Shown one piece after another: positions 45,226 through 54,045 of a DNA stretch of 64,000 bases (its first letter is position 1; each line of letters opens with the position of its first letter). The stretch is from Dyadobacter sp. LHD-138 (GTDB taxonomy: Bacteria; Bacteroidota; Bacteroidia; Cytophagales; Spirosomataceae). The stretch spans positions 1 to 64,000 of the forward strand of contig NZ_JAVFVU010000032.1 in NCBI RefSeq assembly GCF_030929615.1, in the 5' to 3' direction. The translations under genes were made by a program, and so were the position numbers. Below the pieces are notes generated by a model. That model was not told the origin of the DNA, did not search any database, and worked only from the letters and a program-made list of their open reading frames with translations.

Positions 45226-46086
45226 ATGTTAAGAAAATTATTTTTAACGCTGCTTGTTGTCCCTCTTTTGCATTCCACTTTTGCACAAGCAAGGTTATCG
45301 GTTGCTGCTTCGGGAACAACGCCGTATGGTAGCAATGCTAAAACCGGTAAGTATGCCGATTTGAGGGGTTTTAGGATGTACTATGAAGTTTATGGTAAAG
45401 GGGAGCCCATGCTGCTGATTCATGGAAACGGTGGTTCTATTAAAGATTTTAAAAACCAAATTCCTTATTTCTCAAAAAAATACAAGGTAATTGTTGCTGA
45501 TAGCCGGGCACAGGGGAAGTCTGTCGATCGCATGGACTCGCTTTCCTACGAAATGATGGCTGATGACTTTAATGCGTTGCTTAACAAGCTTGGGGTGGAC
45601 TCATGCTACGTCATAGGTTGGAGTGATGGCGGGATCAACGGGTTGCTTTTAGCGAAGCGTAATCCTGAAAAAGTCAAAAAACTGGCTATTACCGGCGCCA
45701 ATTTATGGCCAGATACGACGGCAATTGAGCCTGCGCTTATGCAATGGATTGTGTCTGGAAATGACAGTTTGGCCAGGGTCCCGCAAATTCCGGTTGTTAA
45801 AGCGCAAAAGAAACTTTTGAATCTGATGGTGTTCAATCCGCACATTTCCACTGCTGACTTAAAGATGGTCAAATGTCCGACGCTGGTTATCGGAGGTGAC
45901 AATGATGTGATTCTTCCAAAGCATACGATGATCATCGCTGAGGCTATTTCAAAGTCTTACCTTTGGATTTTACCAAATTCAGGGCATTCGACGCTTGTGA
46001 TCTACAAAAATATGTTCAATAGCGTAGTCGGGGATTTCTTTAAAAAACCATATCGGAAAGAGAAAGGATTGGCTCAACTGAATTAA
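45226..46086 (+). CDS. Secreted alpha/beta hydrolase
   Basis: A 286-residue protein with a signal peptide (MLRKLFLTLLVVPLLHSTFAQ). The alpha/beta-hydrolase fold is clear: the oxyanion-hole block LLIHGNGGS near residue 65, the nucleophile elbow GWSDGG with Ser133, an acid in IGGDNDV (Asp225 or Asp227) and the catalytic His254 in NSGHS. No lid domain is obvious, so small esters or lactones are likely substrates. It starts 113 bases after the LodB gene in the same direction; co-transcription is possible, but a functional tie is not shown. Confidence 0.9.
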   Translation: MLRKLFLTLLVVPLLHSTFAQARLSVAASGTTPYGSNAKTGKYADLRGFRMYYEVYGKGEPMLLIHGNGGSIKDFKNQIPYFSKKYKVIVADSRAQGKSVDRMDSLSYEMMADDFNALLNKLGVDSCYVIGWSDGGINGLLLAKRNPEKVKKLAITGANLWPDTTAIEPALMQWIVSGNDSLARVPQIPVVKAQKKLLNLMVFNPHISTADLKMVKCPTLVIGGDNDVILPKHTMIIAEAISKSYLWILPNSGHSTLVIYKNMFNSVVGDFFKKPYRKEKGLAQLN

Positions 46087-46180
46087 GAAAAATCCTTAGT
46101 TTTATCATTGTGTACATCCTGGATTCACAAAATTGGAATAAGGCAACTTGTATTAACCTAATGAAGCGAAAAGTTCAAAT

Positions 46181-46705
46181 ATGGATAATTCGGAAAATGA
46201 GAAACCCCTGTGTGACAATACCTATGTTCTTGAGAAATTCCCGGGAAAGGGCGGGTGGACCTACGTCCGGATTCCCGAAATTTCTCCGGATAAACATTCG
46301 CATTTTGGTTGGGTAAGAGTCCGGGGAACAATTGAGGGGTTTGAAATAAAAAATTGCAATTTGATGCCGATGGGCGAGGGGAAGTTATTTCTGCCGGTAC
46401 GGGCGGAAATAAGAAAAGCAATTAAAAAACAGTCAGGTGATTCTGTCCATATAAGATTGTTTCCCGACAGGCTGCCAACAACGATCCCGGAAGAGCTAAA
46501 ACTTTGTTTGGAGGATGAGCCAGGCGTTTTTGAGTTTTTTTTGACTTATACCAATGCAGAACAAAAGGCATGCGTCGAATGGATCTATTCAGCAAAAAAC
46601 GATGATACGAAAGTCGAGCGTATTGTTAAAACAATTGATAAAATTGTAAGGAATCAAAAATTAGTAGCAAATAGTCAGGCTTCAAGACGGTCAAAGGTCC
46701 AATAG
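46181..46705 (+). CDS. DUF1905/YdeI-type protein
   Basis: A 174-residue cytoplasmic protein. The first 95 residues match DUF1905 (FPGKGGWTYVRIPEI, FGWVRVRGTIEGFE, LPVRAEIRKAIKKQSGDSV), a small beta-barrel. The C-terminal helices (KACVEWIYSAKNDDTKVERI) resemble the YdeI/OmpD-associated tail that often follows it. The function of this family is not established. It lies 94 bases after the hydrolase gene and ends 178 bases before the second ECF sigma factor gene. Confidence 0.85.
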   Translation: MDNSENEKPLCDNTYVLEKFPGKGGWTYVRIPEISPDKHSHFGWVRVRGTIEGFEIKNCNLMPMGEGKLFLPVRAEIRKAIKKQSGDSVHIRLFPDRLPTTIPEELKLCLEDEPGVFEFFLTYTNAEQKACVEWIYSAKNDDTKVERIVKTIDKIVRNQKLVANSQASRRSKVQ

Positions 46706-46883
46706 TTTACGGTTTTTTTAGTCTCTGCCTTACTTTTTAATCCGTAGATATTGTGCGCATCAGGGATACAGGACAGTACAGGATACGATCTTTAAGTATA
46801 AATTGGAATATTGTGATAAATTATAATATATTTTCTATATATCGAATTGCTGTCCTGATCGATAACTCTGTAAACCTATTAAC

Positions 46884-47504
46884 ATGCGTAACGTTGCAGC
46901 CACGCTCGAAGACGAGTCCTATCTGGGGGAGTTGTGGTGTCGTCTTAAACAGGGCGATGGGGCTGCTTTCGATGAGCTGGCGAAACGCAGGTACAGGCTT
47001 TTATTCAATTATGCAACAAAGTTCTCCAAAGATACGGACCTGATTAAGGATTGCATTCAGGATCTTTTTCTCGAATTATGGTACCGTAGAAACAATCTGA
47101 CCGACACCACCTACGTAACCGTTTACCTTATTCGCGCATTGCGAAATAACCTTTTAAGAAAAATCCGGATCGATAACCGGATTGACATTTCGGCAGATAT
47201 TTCGGAAAGTTATGACGTCTTCACAGATAACCTTACCGTTGAATCCATTCTGATCAGTTCCGAATCCATGACAGAAAAGGAACGGGGAATCCGCAGCGCG
47301 ATCAACCGCCTTCCAAGACGTCAGCAGGAGGTCATTTTTCTCAAATTCTACGAGGGGCTTTCACACGATGATATTGCCAGCGTGATGAAAGTAGAGCGGC
47401 AGACTGTCTCTAACTTTTTATATCGGGCAATTAGTCAGCTTAAAAATGATCTCCCAGTGTTTACCGGTATCATCACCCAAATGATCTGCATTTTCTTTGT
47501 TTGA
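46884..47504 (+). CDS. ECF sigma factor (SusC/FecR-type)
   Basis: A 206-residue sigma-70-family protein. Region 2 covers about residues 25-95 (FDELAKRRYRLLFNYATKF, LIKDCIQDLFLELWYRR, VYLIRALRNNLL). Region 4 covers about residues 130-190 (INRLPRRQQEVIFLKFYEG, recognition helix KVERQTVSNFLYRAI). The C-terminus is hydrophobic. It heads the second signalling cassette; the FecR gene follows after 164 bases. It differs clearly from the first sigma factor at 28831-29457, so the two cassettes should respond to different promoters. Confidence 0.92.
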   Translation: MRNVAATLEDESYLGELWCRLKQGDGAAFDELAKRRYRLLFNYATKFSKDTDLIKDCIQDLFLELWYRRNNLTDTTYVTVYLIRALRNNLLRKIRIDNRIDISADISESYDVFTDNLTVESILISSESMTEKERGIRSAINRLPRRQQEVIFLKFYEGLSHDDIASVMKVERQTVSNFLYRAISQLKNDLPVFTGIITQMICIFFV

Positions 47505-47668
47505 ACGCTTCACAGGCCGTTTAATTCTCTTTTTTCTTCCGGCAACATCATCTTTGAAGTCTCGTTTTCTTCTTTATTTTAAATTATTTATAAAATTTTT
47601 CTCAAAAAAGGGTATCTGTATATCAATTTGTACTATTTCATTATAGAATTTAATGAGAGCAAGTGCAC

Positions 47669-48772
47669 ATGCAGGATTATCGTAACTATGAGCTGAAAGA
47701 TTTCCTTACCGATGAAGCATTTTGCAGGTGGGTAATGCATAAAAAAGCCGAAGACAATACTTTCTGGGAAAACTGGATAAGGAAGAACCCTGACCGGGCA
47801 GCACTGATCAGCGCGGCAAAAAGCCTGATCGGTGAAATGCGGCATGCGCAGGAATATCTTCCGGAAGAGGAGTTACAACAGGAATTGCTACGCCTTACAG
47901 AGGCAAGGAACGCAGGCAGCGAAAGTCAAACTGATATTTCGCCGCAACGCAACTGGTTTGGTAAATTTGTGGCGGCAACGGTTGTGCTGGCTTTCATGGC
48001 GATTTCGTATCATTTTTATGCTGAGAAAAGAGAACAAGCCGAGGATGTTTCAGGTTATAAAACGCTTACAGAAGTAAATAAGGAAGCGTTAATCGAAATT
48101 GTAAATACCGGCACCGCGATAAAACCAGTTGCGTTGGCGGATGGCAGCAAGGTAAAATTATCACCCAACAGCAGGATCAGTTACAGTTCACATTTTGTCA
48201 CTAAAAAACGCGAAGTTTTCCTTAGCGGAGAGGCTTTTTTTGAAGTTATTAAAAATCCGGATAGCCCATTTAAAGTATATACCCGTGATATTGTCACCAC
48301 CGTTCTTGGGACAAGCTTTACCGTAAAAGCTTTCGATAAGGAAGCGGATGTAAGTGTTGTTGTGAAAACGGGGAAAGTGACCGTGGCGACCTTGCTGGGA
48401 AATAACAAATCTTATAAACCGGATGTCGATGAGCTTGTTTTGCTGCCCAACCAGCAGGTTGTTTATGTTCGCCAGGAACAAAAAATGAAAAGGTCGCTGG
48501 TAGAAAATCCGATACCGCTGGAATCAGTTGCCGGGACGGACGAAACCTTAATCTTTGACCAGACGCCGGTTGTAAAAATATTTGATACGCTCCACCGAAA
48601 ATATGGCGTGCAGATTGTTTACGATGCCGACCTGCTTGCGGGCTGCCAGCTTACGGCAGAATTGGGACAAGAACCCCTGTTTGAAAAAATGAGCATGATT
48701 TGTAAAGCCATTCAGGCGCGATACGAGGTCATAGACGGCCAGATAATCATTTACGGCAATTCCTGTAAATAA
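47669..48772 (+). CDS. FecR-type anti-sigma factor
   Basis: A 367-residue single-pass membrane protein; ATG at 47669 is preferred over GTG at 47663. The N-terminal cytoplasmic part (YELKDFLTDEAFCRWVMHK, about residues 5-90) would hold the sigma factor. A membrane helix is near residues 98-117 (FVAATVVLAFMAISYHFY). The FecR domain has VALADGSKVKLSPNSRISY and VTTVLGTSFTVKAF. The C-terminal DUF4974-type end shows FDTLHRKYGVQIVYDADLL and LGQEPLFEKMSMICKAI. It pairs with the STN-SusC gene downstream. Confidence 0.92.
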   Translation: MQDYRNYELKDFLTDEAFCRWVMHKKAEDNTFWENWIRKNPDRAALISAAKSLIGEMRHAQEYLPEEELQQELLRLTEARNAGSESQTDISPQRNWFGKFVAATVVLAFMAISYHFYAEKREQAEDVSGYKTLTEVNKEALIEIVNTGTAIKPVALADGSKVKLSPNSRISYSSHFVTKKREVFLSGEAFFEVIKNPDSPFKVYTRDIVTTVLGTSFTVKAFDKEADVSVVVKTGKVTVATLLGNNKSYKPDVDELVLLPNQQVVYVRQEQKMKRSLVENPIPLESVAGTDETLIFDQTPVVKIFDTLHRKYGVQIVYDADLLAGCQLTAELGQEPLFEKMSMICKAIQARYEVIDGQIIIYGNSCK

Positions 48773-48855
48773 TACGGTAGAAACCAGTTATAAAATTCCG
48801 AACCCTTAACATTTCCTTTCCATGATTCATTTTGACATTCCTCCTTAAAATAAAA

Positions 48856-48891
48856 CACAAGCCAAAAGTGCGCTAACATTCCGGGCTTGTG
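48856..48891 (+). terminator. Hairpin between fecR and susC
   Basis: CACAAGCC (48856-48863) pairs with GGCTTGTG (48884-48891) around a 20-base loop, followed by CTTCATTTTATT. A smaller stem CCTGTT/AACAGG lies at 48919-48936. Located in the 214-base gap, it may reduce read-through from the regulatory genes into SusC. Confidence 0.4.
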
Positions 48892-48986
48892 CTTCATTTT
48901 ATTATTCCCTTTAACCATCCTGTTCTCCCAAACAGGAGAAGGGAACTTCTATACCCATTTTTCCAAAAAAGTATATATGCAAAACT

Positions 48987-51900
48987 ATGAAAATTAGTCC
49001 AAAACCGACCAGGATTTTATTCGAAATCATGCGAATTTCTATTTACCAGGTTATCCTTTGCTTCGTGTTTTCGTCATTGGCTGTGGCCAGCGACGGAAAA
49101 GCCCAGGAATTGCTGAACCGGCATATTACGCTGGATCTGGATGAGCGCGAGATCAGTGTCGCGCTTCGCCAGATTGGCAAACAGGCTTCGGTACGTTTTA
49201 TGTATAGTCCGCAGCTCATTCCGGCAGACCGGAAGGTAAGTCTTCATGTCCGCAATGAAGCCCTTCACAAAGTGCTCGAATCGCTGTTTAAGCCGCTTGG
49301 TATTGGGTATGAGGTTTTAGGTAAACATCTAATACTAAATACATTGCCTGGGTTGAAGCCAGTCGTGCAGGACCGTCCTGCCGAACAGAAACCAATTGAC
49401 AAAATCATCAGAGGATCTGTCAGCGACGAAAAAGGAGAAAAATTACCGGGTGTCAGCATTGTCGTAAAAGGGACGCAGCGGGGTTCGCTTACGGATTCAG
49501 AAGGGAAATTTGAATTCAGTATTCCGGATGAAAATACAACCCTGATATTTTCTTTTGTAGGTTATTTATCTCAGGAAATTCTGGCCGGCAGCCAGTCTGC
49601 CCTGGATGTTGTACTGAAAGATGATTTGAAATCACTTCAAGAAGTTGTCGTGGTCGGATACGGTACGCAGAAAAAGGTAAACCTGACGGGTTCGGTGGCT
49701 TCGGTCGATGGAAAAGAATTGTTAAAGGCACCGTCTACAAACATCACCAATTCGCTGGTAGGACGGCTTCCCGGCCTGATCGCAGTCAATGGAAATGGTA
49801 AGCCAGGTGCTGGTTCTTCCATTTCGATTCGTGGCGCGAGTACTTTTGGAGATAACAGTGCATTGATTGTTGTCGATGGTATTGTCAGGACTTTTGATCA
49901 GATTGATCCGAATGAAGTGGAAAGTATTTCTATTTTGAAAGATGCGTCGGCAACTGCTGTGTATGGCTCACGCGCTGCAAACGGGGTTGTGCTGGTAACA
50001 ACCAAACGCGGGACAAGCGGCAAGCCGACTTTTAATTACAACGGATTTGTAGGCATACAACAGCCAACCAGATATCCGAAGGTGCTCAATGGTTATCAGT
50101 ATGCCACAACCAAAAATCAGGCACTAAGAAATTTAGGTAAACCGCTCCAATACACCGATCAACAATTGGAAGACATCAGAACGGGTATAATTCCTGAATA
50201 TGACTGGTACGGAATGACGCTTAAAAAGCAGTCTTTCCAAACGCAGCAAAATCTGAGCGTAAACGGTGGTTCGGACGCCATCAAATATTTTCTTTCGTTA
50301 GGTTATCTGAACCAGGACGGCATGTATGATCAGATTAATTTTCAGCGTTATTCCATCCGGACAAATGTAGATGCGCGCATCAATAAGCACTTCACCATTT
50401 CGGCTGATATTGATGCAAGTGTCAGAAATACGAATGAAAGCGCCTATGCGCCGGAATCGATATTTGATGATATCGTAGCTGCCTATCCGTTGGATAAAGC
50501 CTATAATCCGGACGGGACCATCTTTTATACACGTGAGCAGCATCCTGTTGAAGAAATTAAAACCGGATATAACCGCAGAAAAAATAATATTTTGCAGGCT
50601 ACGCTCTCCTTAAAACATGATCTCCCTTTTATTAAGGGCTTGTCGCTGGCCGGGCGGGCTTCTTTTGGCAAGGAGTATTCCAACAACAAACACTACAATG
50701 TGCCCATTTTTATGAACCGGCAGGATGCCGATGGGAATACCCTTGAAATTTATCCTTATGGTGGTTGGAATGGGAAAACGGCATTGAATCAGGCATTCGG
50801 TGAATACAACACAACCACCCTGAATGTTTCATTGAACTACTTACGCACCTTCGGTGCCCATGAATTTGGCGGGCTGTTATTGTTTGAACAGCTTGATGCG
50901 AAAGGCAATAATTTTTACGGGTTCCGTACCAATTTCCCGGCTCAGGGACTGGACGAGTTTTTCTTCGGCGGGGAAAGTCAAAAAGATGCCAACGGAGGTT
51001 CATTTACGGATGGCCGACGGGGTGCCATTGCCCGTTTCAATTACAGTTATCAGCAAAGATACCTGTTGGAGGCATCGTTTAGACGAGACGGTTCGGTGGC
51101 TTTCCCGACTACTAAAAAATATGGTTTTTTTCCGGCCGTTTCGGCAGGGTGGAGACTTAGCGAGGAATCTTTTCTCAAAAACAGTGCGGCACTTTTCTTT
51201 GTTGATAATTTGAAACTCCGTGCTTCTTACGGGGTAGTTGGTAATGACAGGAATGTATACAACGGTTATTTACTGAGGAATCCGACTTTTCAGTATTTGC
51301 AGGTATACAATCCATCCGGAGCCATTGTGTCTGGCAACGAAGGGTTTACGAGTATTACGCCGGGGATATTACCTAATCCGAACGTAACCTGGGAAACCGC
51401 CGCGATTTCGGACGCCGGTCTGGAGGGATCACTCTGGAAAGGAAAACTGCAATTTGAAATCGATCTTTTTTACAAAAGGACTTCCAATATCCTCCGTTCA
51501 CGGATCCGCTCGATTCCCGGCACGCTGGGGGCGCAGTTACCCGCTGAGAACTATGCGAAAGTTGATAACAAGGGAATCGAGTTTTCTTTGACGCACCAGA
51601 ACAATATCCAGGCATTGAAATATTTTGTCAAACTGAACGGCAGCTTTTCCCGGAGCAAAGTGATCGTTCTGGACGAACCAGCCAATACGCCGGATTATTT
51701 GTTGCAGACAGGCCGACCGCTCGGTTTTGTTACCGGCTATAAAGCACTGGGTTTTTTCCAGACCGACGAAGAAGTTGCTGCCTATTTTCCGCAGTTTAAC
51801 GGAGGGCAAAAAGCGGGGGATGTCAAATACGCTGACATCAACGGGGACAAAAAAGTAAATGCCAGTGATCTTACAATTATTTCGATGGACAATAACGTTC

Positions 51901-52373
51901 CGAAGATTATTGGCGGATTGTCTTTTGGCGGCTCACTGAAAGGTTTTGATTTGAACGTATTGTTTCAGGCAGCCGGAAAAATTAAACAGGTTTTATATGG
52001 TGCTGCCCGGGATTTTTTTCAGAACGGGTCAAGAAATACCTACGTTGATTTGCTGGATCACTGGTCGCCGGAGAATCCCAATGCGCTCTATCCCAGGCCC
52101 TGGGAGGGTGCAAATCCGAACAATTCACTGACGTCGAGTCTGTACCTGCGGGACGGAAGTTACATTAAGTTACGGTCGATAGATGTGGGTTATTCGTTGC
52201 CATCGGATCTGGTGAAAAAAATGGGTGTTAGAAATGTGCGTTTTTATTTTTCAGGAGCCAATCTGTTTGTCTGGTCCAAAATGAAAATGTTTGATCCCGA
52301 AATAGAAAATACTACGGGGACCTATTATCCGCAGCAGCGTACACTGAACCTGGGCCTAAACCTTACTTTTTAA
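48987..52373 (+). CDS. SusC-type transporter with STN signalling domain
   Basis: A 1128-residue outer-membrane protein. After the signal peptide (SLAVASDGKAQ, end about residue 40) an STN domain covers about residues 45-115 (ITLDLDEREISVALRQIG, VRFMYSPQLIPADRK, LHKVLESLFKPLG). A carboxypeptidase-regulatory-like domain follows (GSVSDEKGEKLPGVSIVVK), then the plug opening EVVVVGYGTQK at residue 219 and the barrel. Domain order equals that of the transporter at 30770-34204. It is the sensing importer of the second cassette and is followed by SusD after 9 bases. Ligand unknown. Confidence 0.94.
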   Translation: MKISPKPTRILFEIMRISIYQVILCFVFSSLAVASDGKAQELLNRHITLDLDEREISVALRQIGKQASVRFMYSPQLIPADRKVSLHVRNEALHKVLESLFKPLGIGYEVLGKHLILNTLPGLKPVVQDRPAEQKPIDKIIRGSVSDEKGEKLPGVSIVVKGTQRGSLTDSEGKFEFSIPDENTTLIFSFVGYLSQEILAGSQSALDVVLKDDLKSLQEVVVVGYGTQKKVNLTGSVASVDGKELLKAPSTNITNSLVGRLPGLIAVNGNGKPGAGSSISIRGASTFGDNSALIVVDGIVRTFDQIDPNEVESISILKDASATAVYGSRAANGVVLVTTKRGTSGKPTFNYNGFVGIQQPTRYPKVLNGYQYATTKNQALRNLGKPLQYTDQQLEDIRTGIIPEYDWYGMTLKKQSFQTQQNLSVNGGSDAIKYFLSLGYLNQDGMYDQINFQRYSIRTNVDARINKHFTISADIDASVRNTNESAYAPESIFDDIVAAYPLDKAYNPDGTIFYTREQHPVEEIKTGYNRRKNNILQATLSLKHDLPFIKGLSLAGRASFGKEYSNNKHYNVPIFMNRQDADGNTLEIYPYGGWNGKTALNQAFGEYNTTTLNVSLNYLRTFGAHEFGGLLLFEQLDAKGNNFYGFRTNFPAQGLDEFFFGGESQKDANGGSFTDGRRGAIARFNYSYQQRYLLEASFRRDGSVAFPTTKKYGFFPAVSAGWRLSEESFLKNSAALFFVDNLKLRASYGVVGNDRNVYNGYLLRNPTFQYLQVYNPSGAIVSGNEGFTSITPGILPNPNVTWETAAISDAGLEGSLWKGKLQFEIDLFYKRTSNILRSRIRSIPGTLGAQLPAENYAKVDNKGIEFSLTHQNNIQALKYFVKLNGSFSRSKVIVLDEPANTPDYLLQTGRPLGFVTGYKALGFFQTDEEVAAYFPQFNGGQKAGDVKYADINGDKKVNASDLTIISMDNNVPKIIGGLSFGGSLKGFDLNVLFQAAGKIKQVLYGAARDFFQNGSRNTYVDLLDHWSPENPNALYPRPWEGANPNNSLTSSLYLRDGSYIKLRSIDVGYSLPSDLVKKMGVRNVRFYFSGANLFVWSKMKMFDPEIENTTGTYYPQQRTLNLGLNLTF

Positions 52374-52382
52374 TCAAAGATC

Positions 52383-53996
52383 ATGAGAAAAATATTTGCA
52401 AATGTACTGCTGATCGTGGTGATTTTTATGGGTGCTTCCTGTAACGAGGATTTTCTGGAGCGCGAAGCCACAGATTCTATTCCGGAAGAAAAAATATTTG
52501 AAGACCCGGCTTTAATGCAGCTTTTTGTCAACAACATGTATCTGGACGTTCCTTCTTTTGACCGGAATTTGTATGATAACATTACCGATGAATCACGCTG
52601 TTACTGGGGTGGGGGACCAAGGAATGTTGTTCAGGGACAATGGTTTGCCGACAATAATCCGATGGAATACTGGGCTTACGGACCGGTGAGAAAAACCAAT
52701 ATGTTTTTGGCTAAAATTGACGAGGCGAAAGTAGATGATGAAAAGAAAGCATTTTTTAAGGGGCAGGTTAAATTTCTGCGCGCCATGCTTTATTTCAACA
52801 TGATCAAACGTTATGGAGGTGTTCCGATTATCACCGAGCCGCAGGGGTTGGACGATGATCTTTTTGTTGCGCGCAAGACGGTGGATGAAAGCTTTGCGTT
52901 TGTTGTCAAGGAATTGGAAGAAGCCGTTGGTTTACTTCCGGAAACGTACGGAAGCCGTGCTGTCGACGTAGGGAAGGCGAATAAAAATTCTGCAAAAGCA
53001 TTCCTGGGACGTGTTCTTCTTTTTTGGGCTAGCCCCTTGTATAATCCGGGCGCAGATGCGGCACGCTGGCAAAAAGCTGCTTTGGTCAACAAGGAAGTAA
53101 TGGATAAAGGTGTTTACAGTCTCCACCCCAGCTTCCGGAACATCATGCTGGACAAAAATAATGAAGAAGAAATTTTCAGTGTACAATTTCAGAAACCCTT
53201 CCGGGACCATGGATGGGATTCGTGGGGGCAGCCTGATTCGCAATCCAAGCAGGACGCCGTTAACCGAAGCCCGGTGCAGGAATTTGTCGACACTTTTGAG
53301 ATGAAAAATGGCAAGGCGATTGACGAGCCGGGTTCGGGTTATGATCCTACAAACCCTTATGTGAACAGAGATCCGAGATTTGACGCGACGGTTCTGTATA
53401 ACGGTGCAACTTTTTTTGGTTCTGCCATTTACATGTACGAAGGTGCGCCGATCGACGGTATTAATTTTCCTTACGCAACCATTACCGGTTATCTGATCAG
53501 GAAGGGGATGAATGAAAGCAACAAAGACTACTATGGTGGCTCCGGCAGCGATCAGAACTGGATTGAACTCCGCTATGCGGAAGTCGTTTTGAATTATGCC
53601 GAAGCGAAAAATGAATCGCTGGCTGCGCCGGACGCTTCGGTTTATTCAGCTGTGGAACTCGTCAGACAACGTGCCGGGATAGCTCCTTTTCAATTGCCTG
53701 CCGGGCTCACAAAAGCGCAAATGCGGGAACGTATTTATAAGGAAAGGTACATCGAGTTAAGCTTTGAAAACAAACGATACTGGGATCTTCGTCGCTGGAA
53801 AAAATCGGTGGAAGTACTAAATGGCAAGCAGTTTAATGCGATGTATATCACCAAAAATGCAAACGGAACCTACGCTTACAAACCGAAACCCGTGGATGGA
53901 ATTCCTTACGTGTTTCAGGAGAAAATGTATTTTATGCCAATCCCGCAGCGGGAAATTGAGAAAAACCCGAATCTGAAACAAAATACCGGCTGGTAG
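52383..53996 (+). CDS. SusD/RagB-type outer-membrane lipoprotein
   Basis: A 537-residue lipoprotein with Cys20 (FMGASC) and the start NEDFLEREATDSIPEEKIF. The helical core shows GQVKFLRAMLYFNMIKRYGGVP near residues 125-145. The C-terminal part has ELRYAEVVLNYAEAKNE, VRQRAGI and KERYIELSFENKRYWDLRRW. It forms the surface ligand-binding lid for the preceding transporter. A dehydrogenase-type protein with a copper domain starts 49 bases later, in the position occupied by the heme-type dehydrogenase in the other cassette. Confidence 0.93.
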   Translation: MRKIFANVLLIVVIFMGASCNEDFLEREATDSIPEEKIFEDPALMQLFVNNMYLDVPSFDRNLYDNITDESRCYWGGGPRNVVQGQWFADNNPMEYWAYGPVRKTNMFLAKIDEAKVDDEKKAFFKGQVKFLRAMLYFNMIKRYGGVPIITEPQGLDDDLFVARKTVDESFAFVVKELEEAVGLLPETYGSRAVDVGKANKNSAKAFLGRVLLFWASPLYNPGADAARWQKAALVNKEVMDKGVYSLHPSFRNIMLDKNNEEEIFSVQFQKPFRDHGWDSWGQPDSQSKQDAVNRSPVQEFVDTFEMKNGKAIDEPGSGYDPTNPYVNRDPRFDATVLYNGATFFGSAIYMYEGAPIDGINFPYATITGYLIRKGMNESNKDYYGGSGSDQNWIELRYAEVVLNYAEAKNESLAAPDASVYSAVELVRQRAGIAPFQLPAGLTKAQMRERIYKERYIELSFENKRYWDLRRWKKSVEVLNGKQFNAMYITKNANGTYAYKPKPVDGIPYVFQEKMYFMPIPQREIEKNPNLKQNTGW

Positions 53997-54045
53997 GTTT
54001 CAGAGAAAATTAAATGTGCTATTACCGAATTATCCAGAAAATTTT

